Source: Paraburkholderia sp. CNPSo 3274 (GTDB lineage Bacteria; Pseudomonadota; Gammaproteobacteria; Burkholderiales; Burkholderiaceae). From it: DNA of 64,000 nt. The notes under the pieces were generated by a model. That model made no database searches. It was not told where the DNA came from and saw only the letters and a program-made list of their open reading frames with translations. The stretch lies in contig NZ_JAMBPR010000001.1 of NCBI RefSeq assembly GCF_024206475.1, positions 62,001 through 126,000 on the forward strand. Direction: 5' to 3'. The translations under genes and the position numbers were made by a program. Every line of letters starts with the position of its first letter. Position 1 is the stretch's first letter. Of the stretch, positions 24,975 through 33,806 are shown in pieces.

Positions 24975-26132
24975 TCACCGCAGCTTGCGCCGCTCCCGCA
25001 CCGCCTGCGCCAGCCCATCCAGCACAGGCGCCGTCTGCGCCCAGCTGATGCACGCATCGGTGATCGAGACGCCGCGCTTGAGCGGCACGCCCGGCTTCTG
25101 ATCCTGGCGCCCCTCTTCGAGATGGCTCTCGATCATCACGCCGACAATGCGCTTGTCGCCGCCCGCCAGTTGGACGCCGATATCGCGCGCCACGTCGATC
25201 TGGCGCTGATGCGCCTTGTTCGAGTTCGCGTGCGAGCAGTCGATCATGACCTGCTCGCGCAGCCCCGCCTTCGCGAGCGACGCGCAGCACGCCGCCACGG
25301 AAGCCGCATCGTAATTCGGTCCGCTCTTGCCGCCGCGCAGAATCACGTGGCAGTCGTCGTTGCCGCGCGTTTCGAAGATCGCGGCCATGCCCATCTTCGT
25401 CATGCCCATGAACGCGTGGCTCGCGCGCGCTGCGACGATGGCGTCGGCGGCCACCTGCACGCCGCCGTCGGTGCCGTTCTTGAAGCCGATCGGGCATGAA
25501 AGGCCCGAGGCGAGCTGCCGGTGGCTCTGGCTTTCCGTCGTGCGCGCGCCGATCGCGCCCCACGCCACGAGGTCGGCGATGAATTGCGGGCTCAGCAGAT
25601 CGAGGAATTCCGTGGCCGTGGGCAGGCCGAGCGCGTTGATGTCGAGCAGCAGCTGGCGCGCGGCGCGCAGGCCCTCGTTGATGCGGAAGCTGCCATCCAG
25701 ACGCGGGTCGTTGATATAGCCCTTCCAGCCCACCGTGGTGCGCGGCTTCTCGAAGTACACGCGCATGACGATCAGCAGGTCGTCCTCGAGCGTATCGGCC
25801 TTCGCCTTGAGCAGCTTCGCGTATTCGATCGCCTGGTCGTGGTCGTGGATCGAGCACGGGCCCACCACCACCACGAGCCGGTCGTCGCGCTGCGCGAGCA
25901 CTTCGGCGATCTCGCCGCGGCTCGTTTCGACGAGCGTTTGCGTCTCCTGCGGCACCGGCAGCTCGTCGAGCAGCAGCGCGGGCGAGATGAGCGGCCGCAC
26001 GGCGCCGATGCGCGTGTCGTCGATGCGGGTCGTGTCCTGGGTAGCGTCGGCCACGCCGACTTCCTGGTCGTGCTGCGGATTGTCGATACGGCTCAAGATG
26101 TTCTCCAACTGCGCTTTTGACGCGCGCATCAT
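24975..26132 (-). CDS. aroG: 3-deoxy-7-phosphoheptulonate (DAHP) synthase, class I
   Basis: 385 aa (ATG at 26132, or the adjacent ATG at 26129). It condenses phosphoenolpyruvate and erythrose 4-phosphate, the first step of the shikimate pathway, in the cytoplasm. Seen: VVVVGPCSIHDHDQAIEYA, the PEP-site KPRTTVGWKG, SCPIGFKNGTDG, ILRGGKSGPNYD, and the metal-binding IDCSHANS. This is the AroG/F/H family; which amino acid inhibits it cannot be told from the sequence. It is monocistronic, with 5 bases between its stop and that of DUF2894, and no ribosome site is evident. Confidence 0.93.
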   Translation of the reverse strand: MMRASKAQLENILSRIDNPQHDQEVGVADATQDTTRIDDTRIGAVRPLISPALLLDELPVPQETQTLVETSRGEIAEVLAQRDDRLVVVVGPCSIHDHDQAIEYAKLLKAKADTLEDDLLIVMRVYFEKPRTTVGWKGYINDPRLDGSFRINEGLRAARQLLLDINALGLPTATEFLDLLSPQFIADLVAWGAIGARTTESQSHRQLASGLSCPIGFKNGTDGGVQVAADAIVAARASHAFMGMTKMGMAAIFETRGNDDCHVILRGGKSGPNYDAASVAACCASLAKAGLREQVMIDCSHANSNKAHQRQIDVARDIGVQLAGGDKRIVGVMIESHLEEGRQDQKPGVPLKRGVSITDACISWAQTAPVLDGLAQAVRERRKLR

Positions 26133-26209
26133 GCATGTGTGGGGGATGAATGCGTGATTATCGCATCCGGCGCGCCAGCGGCATCCCGAAACGTCATCCT
26201 GAAACGAAA

Positions 26210-26233
26210 CGAGGCGGCCCGAAGACCGCCTCG
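26210..26233 (-). terminator. Terminator after the fatty-acid-hydroxylase gene
   Basis: Perfect 8-bp stem CGAGGCGG/CCGCCTCG with an 8-base loop, followed on the minus strand by TTTCGTTTC. It is 30 bases past the stop of the leftward hydroxylase gene and just before the DAHP synthase promoter region. Confidence 0.65.
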
Positions 26234-26263
26234 CACGAGGAACCACAACGAACGCCGCGCAGA

Positions 26264-27271
26264 TTAGCGCGCCGCGTCTCCCAGCGGATACCCCTTGCCC
26301 GCGAGGCGCCGCGCGATGCGCACGAGCGCAAACCACTGCTGCGCGAGCAGGCCTTCGCCATAGTTCGCGCCTCGGCCGTGCGGCGCGGCCAACTGGTCGC
26401 GAATACCGGTAGGCTCATGCTCCTTGTTCCACGATGCCGTGCGGAACATCACGTCCCACCACGGAAACAGCACGCCGAAGTTGCAGCCGTAGCGCGTGCC
26501 TTCGTGGCCGTAGCCGATCGCATGATGGCGGCGATGAAACGCCGGGCTCACCACGATGCGCTCGAGCAGCCAGCCAAAGTCGAGCCGCGCGTTCACGTGC
26601 TGCACGCTTTGCATGAAGTTGCTCACGGCCACGAGCACGACGAACTGCGAGGGCGGCACGCCGATAAAGAGCGAGATACCCGCAAAGAACGCGGCCTGAA
26701 TGATGTCGTCGATGAAATGGTTGCGATCGTCGCACCACAGCGACATCTGCTGCTGGCTGTGATGCACGGCGTGCAGTTCCCACCACACGCCGAAGCGATG
26801 CTGCCAGCGGTGATACCAGTAGCCCGCGAAGTCGAGCACGACGAGATAGATCAGGAACGACACGAGCGGCTTGTCGGTCACGCCGGGCCAGAGGCTGTCC
26901 ACGTCGATGTTCGGCACGCTGTAGATCGCCATCAGGCTCTGCCAGTGATTGAACAATGGCGTGAGCAGAAAGAAGAACGCGATGTTCAGAATGCCGAGTT
27001 TCGCGATCCACGTGTACCAGACGTCGGCGCGCAGCGCCCGGCGATTGCCCCAGTCTTCCGCGGGCCGCAGCGCTTCGAGCGGGCGCAGCAGCACATACGA
27101 GGCGCAGATCTGAAGCGCGCCGACGATCACCCAGTAGAGCGCGTCGTAAGTGTCCTCGTCGTAGCCCATCAGGCCGACCTTGTAGAAGATCGGCTGCACC
27201 ACGTCCACGTAGACGAGCGTCTGCAGCCACGAAACGAGGTTGTCGGCCTGCGAAATCAGCGTATCGAGCAT
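26264..27271 (-). CDS. Sterol desaturase / fatty acid hydroxylase family membrane protein
   Basis: 335 aa. The di-iron His boxes are present: HRWQH (in YWYHRWQHRFGVWWELH), HAVHH and HRRHH, set among four to five membrane helices (e.g. WYTWIAKLGILNIAFFFLL). This family hydroxylates or desaturates lipid chains in the membrane using O2. A 160-residue N-terminal part precedes the first His box. It starts 13 bases after the stop of the upstream beta-propeller gene, so the two are one operon. Substrate is unknown. Confidence 0.88.
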   Translation of the reverse strand: MLDTLISQADNLVSWLQTLVYVDVVQPIFYKVGLMGYDEDTYDALYWVIVGALQICASYVLLRPLEALRPAEDWGNRRALRADVWYTWIAKLGILNIAFFFLLTPLFNHWQSLMAIYSVPNIDVDSLWPGVTDKPLVSFLIYLVVLDFAGYWYHRWQHRFGVWWELHAVHHSQQQMSLWCDDRNHFIDDIIQAAFFAGISLFIGVPPSQFVVLVAVSNFMQSVQHVNARLDFGWLLERIVVSPAFHRRHHAIGYGHEGTRYGCNFGVLFPWWDVMFRTASWNKEHEPTGIRDQLAAPHGRGANYGEGLLAQQWFALVRIARRLAGKGYPLGDAAR

Positions 27272-27284
27272 CGAGAGGCCTCAA

Positions 27285-28271
27285 TCAATCCGGGTTCGGC
27301 GCGTACACCGGCGCACTGTTCGCAAAGTAGATGCCGTGCGGCGAGCGGCCCACCGCGATCGTATCGATCAGCTTGCGCGTGTTCAGGTCGATGATGCCCA
27401 CGTGCTTCGCGAAACGGAACGTCACCCAAAGGTAACGCTTGTCTGCCGAAAGTTCCATGTCGTCGGGGCCGGGGCGCAGGCCCGTGATGTCGGCAACTTT
27501 CGTGAGCGTCGTGTAGTCGAGAATGCTGATCGTGCTCTCCACGCGATTCGACACGGCGATATGTTTGCCATCGTCGAGATTGCGGAAGTTATGCGCGCCG
27601 CGGCCAGTCTGGATCTTTTTCACGACCGTGCGGTTGTGCCAGTCCACCACGGCCACGTTGTCCTCGCCCGTCATGCCCACGAGCAGGTACTTGTCGCCCG
27701 GGGTCATCCACAGGCCCGCGGGCGTGTTGCCCACTGGCAGCTTCCAGAGCACCGTTTGCGTCGGCAGATCGATCGCGGCCACTTCGCCCGTGTCCTGGAG
27801 CGTGACGAACGCCGTTTTGTTATCGGAGGCGAACGTGATGTGGCTCGGCGTTTTCGCCAGCGGAATGCGCTTTGCGAGCGTGAGGTTCTGACCGTCGTAG
27901 TGATAGATGTCCACGCGGTCGAGTCGCAGGCCCGCGGTCACGAACCATTTGTGGTCGGGCGAGAAGCCAAGCTGATACGGATCTTCAATGCCTTCCAGAC
28001 GGCGCTGTATCTGCCCCGTATGCGGGTCGAGGAACAGCAGGTCGTTCGACACCGAGTCGGCGACGATGAGCGACTTGCCATCGGGCGTGATCATCAGGTG
28101 ATGCGGTTCCTTGCCCGTGGGTTCGGTGCCGACCACCGTGCGGCTCGCCTGGTCGATAAGCGTGAGCTTCGCCTCGCCCGAGTCGAGCACGATGACCTTG
28201 TCGTCGGCGTGGGCGAGCGCGCCCCATGCGAGGCCGCCCATCAGCAGCGCAGTCGCGAGCGTTTTTTTCAT
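27285..28271 (-). CDS. Secreted YVTN-type seven-bladed beta-propeller protein
   Basis: 328 aa from the ATG at 28271, chosen because it begins a clean signal peptide (MKKTLATALLMGGLAWGALAHA, cleaved before DDKVIVLD). The mature part is a chain of about seven repeats of the YVTN type (e.g. HHLMITPDGKSLIVADSVS, GLWMTPGDKYLLVGMTGED, MELSADKRYLWVTF). Such periplasmic propellers bind small ligands or proteins; no redox motif is visible. It forms an operon with the fatty-acid hydroxylase and is divergent from the Nramp transporter, with 237 bases between them. Confidence 0.85.
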   Translation of the reverse strand: MKKTLATALLMGGLAWGALAHADDKVIVLDSGEAKLTLIDQASRTVVGTEPTGKEPHHLMITPDGKSLIVADSVSNDLLFLDPHTGQIQRRLEGIEDPYQLGFSPDHKWFVTAGLRLDRVDIYHYDGQNLTLAKRIPLAKTPSHITFASDNKTAFVTLQDTGEVAAIDLPTQTVLWKLPVGNTPAGLWMTPGDKYLLVGMTGEDNVAVVDWHNRTVVKKIQTGRGAHNFRNLDDGKHIAVSNRVESTISILDYTTLTKVADITGLRPGPDDMELSADKRYLWVTFRFAKHVGIIDLNTRKLIDTIAVGRSPHGIYFANSAPVYAPNPD

Positions 28272-28508
28272 GTGAGCCGGTGTAAACGAAAAGATCGGGA
28301 ATTCAGGCATTTCGTAAGGGAAAGAGAGCAGCGACGGCGCGCCGCGCCGGTTTGTGCTGAGATAGTGCCAAGGCAGGCGCGCGGATTGCCTGCTTAACGC
28401 GTGAGGGCCCGATTCCGATGACGCACTTTCAACGTATTCGCAAATCTTCGATGCGTGCCATAGGGCGATGGGCTGCGCATACAGACCCCGGCACGCGCGA
28501 GAAGTTGC

Positions 28509-29834
28509 ATGGATCATCGCGCCCGCGATGACGAGGCGCAGCGCGCTCCCGACGGCCTCACCCGCAGCACGGCCGCCGCAGTGCGCGAAGCGCTCGAAGG
28601 ACGCCGCCGCGGCGTCGCCCTTCTGCTGCCGCTTGCGGGTCCGGCCGTGGTCGTTTCCGTTGCCTATATCGACCCCGGCAATATCGCGACCAACATCCAG
28701 GCCGGTGCCCGCTACGGCTACGCGCTGCTATGGGTCGTGCTGCTCGCCAACGTCATCGCCATGCTGTTTCAGGGGCTTTCCGCAAAGCTCGGCATCGCCA
28801 CGGGGCGCAATCTCGCCGAACTCTGCCGCGACAGTCTGCCCGCGCCGCTCGTGTGGCTCATGTGGATCGTGAGCGAGATCGCGGCCATGGCCACCGATCT
28901 TGCCGAATTCCTCGGCGGCGCGATCGGCCTTGCGCTTCTCTTTCATCTGCCGCTGCTCGCCGGTATGGCAGTGACAGCCGTCGTGACCTACGCGCTGCTG
29001 TTCCTCCAGCGCGCGGGCTTCCGGCCGCTCGAGCTGCTAATCGGCGCGCTCGTGGGCGTGATCGGCATTTGCTATGTTCTGGAGCTTTTCATCACGCCGA
29101 TCGAGTGGCAGAGCCTGCTGCGCCACCTCGCCACGCCACGCTTGCCCGACGCGCAAGCCGTGACGATCGCGGTGGGCATCATCGGCGCAACGGTCATGCC
29201 GCATGCGCTCTTTTTGCACTCGGGGCTCACCCAGGCGCGTGTGCTCGCGCGCAACGACGCCGAGCGCAAACGCCTCGTGAAGTTTTCTAACGTCGAGGTC
29301 GTGGTCGCGCTTTCGGTGGCCGGGCTCATCAACATGGCGATGGTGGTGATGGCCTCCGGCGCGTTCCACCAGGGTTATGCGGATGTCGCCGAAATCGAGA
29401 CCGCCTACCGCACGCTCGCGCCGCTGCTGGGCGCGGCGGCCGCCAGCATCTTCCTCGTCTCGCTGATCGCCTCGGGCATTTCGAGTTCGGTGGTCGGCAC
29501 ACTCGCGGGGCAGATGATCATGCAAGGCTTCGTGAACTTTCGCATTCCGCTGTGGCTGCGCCGCGCGGTGACGATGGTGCCGAGTTTTATCGTGGTGGCA
29601 CTGGGCGTGAACGCCACCGAGGCGCTCGTCATGAGTCAGGTCGTGCTGAGCCTCGCCCTGCCGTTCCCGATGGCCGCGCTCGTGTGGTTCACGTGCCGCC
29701 GCGATGTGATGGGACCCCATCGCAACCGCGCGCTCACGGCTGTGGGAGCCTTGGCGGGCGCGGTCGCGGTGCTCTCGCTCAATGTCCTGCTGGTGCTCAC
29801 GACCTTCGGCGTGGCGGTGCCGGGGCTCGGGTAA
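28509..29834 (+). CDS. mntH: Nramp-family divalent metal transporter
   Basis: 441 aa. The first membrane helix carries the metal-binding DPGN (VVSVAYIDPGNIATN) and helix 6 the matching MPH (GATVMPHALFLHSGL), both diagnostic of Nramp/MntH proton-coupled Mn(II)/Fe(II) importers. Eleven hydrophobic segments fit. The 40-residue N-terminal extension is hydrophilic, so a later start is possible, but no other good start is evident before the first helix. Monocistronic. The divergent 237-bp region should hold its regulation; no clear MntR or Fur box could be picked out. Confidence 0.9.
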   Translation: MDHRARDDEAQRAPDGLTRSTAAAVREALEGRRRGVALLLPLAGPAVVVSVAYIDPGNIATNIQAGARYGYALLWVVLLANVIAMLFQGLSAKLGIATGRNLAELCRDSLPAPLVWLMWIVSEIAAMATDLAEFLGGAIGLALLFHLPLLAGMAVTAVVTYALLFLQRAGFRPLELLIGALVGVIGICYVLELFITPIEWQSLLRHLATPRLPDAQAVTIAVGIIGATVMPHALFLHSGLTQARVLARNDAERKRLVKFSNVEVVVALSVAGLINMAMVVMASGAFHQGYADVAEIETAYRTLAPLLGAAAASIFLVSLIASGISSSVVGTLAGQMIMQGFVNFRIPLWLRRAVTMVPSFIVVALGVNATEALVMSQVVLSLALPFPMAALVWFTCRRDVMGPHRNRALTAVGALAGAVAVLSLNVLLVLTTFGVAVPGLG

Positions 29835-30061
29835 AGATCGGCGCAATGCCGCGCGATGCATGCATGAACGGCCGGTCGGTTTATCGACGAAGACGTCTCG
29901 CGCAACGCCTCGTTCGCGCTATGCGTGCAAACTCGCACAAAACCATGCACCATTAGCGTTTTCGCCGCGCCCCGCTCTTGCGACGGGTGCGGGTTTTGCA
30001 ACCGCGCGCTAGCGGTCGTGCTCAACAGCGTTACGCGAGCGCGCGTCACCTCCGACCTGCC

Positions 30062-31537
<1,476 letters not shown>

Positions 31538-31548
31538 TGTGACCGAGC

Positions 31549-31579
31549 GCGAGCGCCGCGCCGCATGCGGGGCGCTCGC
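31549..31579 (+). terminator. Hairpin after zwf
   Basis: Perfect 9-bp stem GCGAGCGCC/GGCGCTCGC with a 13-base loop, 11 bases after the zwf stop. No T-run follows, so it may be a weak or Rho-assisted terminator or an RNA-stabilising 3' hairpin. Confidence 0.45.
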
Positions 31580-31588
31580 AGCATGGCT

Positions 31589-31738
31589 TTAGTGGTCGAC
31601 CGAATCAGGACGAAAAAGATCGAAGCCGGCGAACACGATCACGCCACTCAGCGCGATCAACGGCACCGAATGGCGCCCGAGAAAAAGAACCGCGGCCGCA
31701 AGCCAGGTTGAAATACAGAAAGCGCCGATGCGCCGCAT
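31589..31738 (-). CDS. Possible 49-aa small membrane protein
   Basis: A short frame from ATG at 31738, with GGGAG a few bases upstream, to a stop at 31589. The peptide is hydrophobic over most of its length (begins MRRIGAFCISTWLAAAVLFL, later LIALSGVIVFAGF), which suggests one or two membrane helices. It lies between zwf and the MarR gene on the same strand as the latter. I know no family for it. Confidence 0.45.
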   Translation of the reverse strand: MRRIGAFCISTWLAAAVLFLGRHSVPLIALSGVIVFAGFDLFRPDSVDH

Positions 31739-31804
31739 GATGCCACTCCCTACTCTTTAGTGCCCTTCTGAAGCGCTGATGCGCGTAACGCGCGCCGCGC
31801 GCTT

Positions 31805-32221
31805 TCAGCCCAACGTGGCGCGCGCCGTGCGCAGGCGCGACACCGTATCCACAAACGCCTCGCCGCCGAGCGTGCGCTTCAGGCGGCTCGCGACCGTCGC
31901 GCTCGCGGCATTGAGCGCCTCGCGAATCGCAATGGCCTGCGCCGTGGGCACGATCGCCACTTCGCGACCGTCGCCATCCGTGCGCTGGCGCTCCACATAG
32001 CCGCGCGCCTCCAGGCCGTCGAGCACGCGCGTGGCCGTGGGCCGCGCGATGGAAAGCAGATCGGCCAGTTCGCGCTGCGGCGAACCGGGACGCTCCAGCA
32101 CGGCGCGCAACATGAAACCCTGCGGCGGCGTTAGCTCGAAGCGCTCGAACGCTTGCGCCCATTCGCGCTCCAGGCGCCGCGCGAGTGCCGTGGTGTTGAA
32201 GTAAAGGCAATGATCGAACAT
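31805..32221 (-). CDS. MarR-family transcriptional regulator
   Basis: 138 aa from the ATG at 32221 (a TTG 18 bases upstream is possible). Typical MarR layout: N-terminal dimer helix MFDHCLYFNTTALARRLE, winged helix ELADLLSIARPTATRVLDGLEARGYVERQ with the wing RTDGDGREVAI, then a C-terminal helix. No pairs of Cys for redox sensing stand out. The palindrome ATAG-N4-CTAT about 20 bases before its start is a likely autoregulatory site. It is divergent from the zinc alcohol dehydrogenase gene, which may be its target. Confidence 0.88.
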   Translation of the reverse strand: MFDHCLYFNTTALARRLEREWAQAFERFELTPPQGFMLRAVLERPGSPQRELADLLSIARPTATRVLDGLEARGYVERQRTDGDGREVAIVPTAQAIAIREALNAASATVASRLKRTLGGEAFVDTVSRLRTARATLG

Positions 32222-32240
32222 GCGCACAGCATAACTCAAT

Positions 32241-32252
32241 ATAGTTAGCTAT
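32241..32252. promoter_or_regulatory. Candidate MarR operator
   Basis: ATAG-N4-CTAT, within a wider AT-rich stretch (TATAG and CGATATAG flank it), lies just upstream of the MarR start. MarR proteins usually bind such short palindromes over their own promoter. The spacing is compatible, but this is a single site without further copies. Confidence 0.35.
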
Positions 32253-32417
32253 GCAACGATATAGGTCTCATGCACAGGTCGGCCTTCTGACCAATCAAGC
32301 GCGCAGCAGCACAAATAGAACGACCGGACGGATTTATATCGCATCGGCTATGATGCAAAGACGCTGCAATCGCCTGGCCGTGCCTGGCCGCCGTACACAA
32401 CACTCACGGAGACATCG

Positions 32418-33488
32418 ATGCAAATGCGCTGTTACTGCGTTATCCATCACGGCAAGCCGCTCGAACTGGTCGAGCGCGACGTGCCCGAGCCCAAGGGCAC
32501 CGAGGTGTTGCTGCGCGTGAAGGCCGCGGGGCTGTGCCACTCCGATCTGCATATCTGGGAGGGCTATTACGACCTGGGCGGCGGCAAGAAGCTCTCGCTC
32601 GCCGACCGCGGCATCAAGCTGCCGCTCACGCCGAGCCATGAAATCTGCGGCGAGGTCGCGGCGCTCGGCCCCGACGCGCAAACCGCGCCGGAAGCGCTCG
32701 CGGCGGGCACGTCGGCCGTCGTGCATCCGTGGATCGGCTGCGGCGAATGCGCGGCCTGCAAGCGCGGCGAAGAGAATATCTGCGCGAAGCCGCAGTCGCT
32801 CGGCGTACTGCGTGACGGCGGCTTTGCGGATTATGTGATCGTGCCGCATCCGCGCTATCTCGTGGACCTCGCCGGCCTCGATCCCGCGAAGGCCGCGCCG
32901 CTCGCCTGCGCGGGCGTCACGACGTATTCGGCAGTGAAGAAGTTCGGCGCGCGCATCCATGACGGCCCCGTGGTCGTGATCGGCGCGGGCGGCCTTGGCA
33001 TGATGGCACTCGAAGTGCTCAAGGCGATCGGCGCACAAGGCGCGATCGTGGTGGACGTGGACCCCGCCAAGCGCGAAGCCGCGCTTGCGGCGGGCGCGCT
33101 CGCGGCCATCGATGCGCGCGCGGACGATGCCGTGCAACAGATCATCGCCGCAACGGGCGGCGGCGCACGAGCGGTGCTCGACCTCGTGGGCGCGACGCCC
33201 ACCGTCAAGCTCGCGCTCGACGCCTGCGCGCGCGGCGGCCACGTGGTGATCGTCGGGCTGATGGGCGGCGACCTCACGTTCTCGCTGCCCATCATCCCGA
33301 TGCGGCCGCTGAAGATCGAGGGCAGCTACGTGGGCACACTGCCCGAGCTGCGCGAACTCGTGACGCTGATGCGCGAAGGCAAGATGCAGCCCTCGCCGGT
33401 CTCTATTCGACCGCTCACGGAAATCAACGAGGCGTTCGATGCGCTCGTGCGGGGCAAGGTGGTCGGGCGGCAGGTGCTGGTGCCCTGA
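32418..33488 (+). CDS. Zinc-dependent alcohol dehydrogenase (MDR superfamily)
   Basis: 356 aa. The catalytic zinc ligands are in AAGLCHSDLH and TPSHEICG; the structural zinc lobe is CGECAACKRGEENIC with all four Cys. The Rossmann loop GAGGLGMMALE is present, followed by an acidic residue at the end of the second strand (VVDVD), which points to NAD. It oxidises an alcohol or reduces an aldehyde in the cytoplasm; the substrate is not evident. ATG at 32418 follows GGAGA at good spacing. A long hairpin follows the stop. Confidence 0.9.
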   Translation: MQMRCYCVIHHGKPLELVERDVPEPKGTEVLLRVKAAGLCHSDLHIWEGYYDLGGGKKLSLADRGIKLPLTPSHEICGEVAALGPDAQTAPEALAAGTSAVVHPWIGCGECAACKRGEENICAKPQSLGVLRDGGFADYVIVPHPRYLVDLAGLDPAKAAPLACAGVTTYSAVKKFGARIHDGPVVVIGAGGLGMMALEVLKAIGAQGAIVVDVDPAKREAALAAGALAAIDARADDAVQQIIAATGGGARAVLDLVGATPTVKLALDACARGGHVVIVGLMGGDLTFSLPIIPMRPLKIEGSYVGTLPELRELVTLMREGKMQPSPVSIRPLTEINEAFDALVRGKVVGRQVLVP

Positions 33489-33806
33489 TACGCGCCATCG
33501 CGCGCGGCCCGGTTCGCCGCGCGCGATGGCATATCGTTCGGAAGTCTAATCAATCGGGCAGGTTGGCCCACGGCGACGATCCCCTTTCTACGCGCCGGGA
33601 ACGCCCCCTTACAGTCTACCCACGGCGTCCGCTCCATTCGCAAGCGATCTGCAAGCGTTTCCGGGCCAGATATGCTTATCGCCCGAATAAGCGCACCGGA
33701 TGCGCTCAATTCGCACCGTTGACTGAGCACGAGCTGTCGTAATCTCGACACTGCCGCATTGTCCGTGTCGCCCACGCGCCGCGCCCCGTCTCTTACGATT
33801 TTCACT
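33489..33806. other. 318-bp intergenic region with two palindromes
   Basis: Between the alcohol dehydrogenase and the TPR glycosyltransferase gene. It holds a 14-bp perfect hairpin at 33494-33530 (arms 33494-33507 and 33517-33530, 9-base loop), without a T-run, probably ending the dehydrogenase transcript. A second inverted repeat GCTTAT-N7-ATAAGC is at 33674-33692 and may be an operator. No coding frame is convincing. Confidence 0.5.

Noticed and set aside
24975..26132. Search for a trp/phe leader or riboswitch before DAHP synthase
   Set aside because: The upstream region shows no Trp/Phe codon run or attenuator structure.
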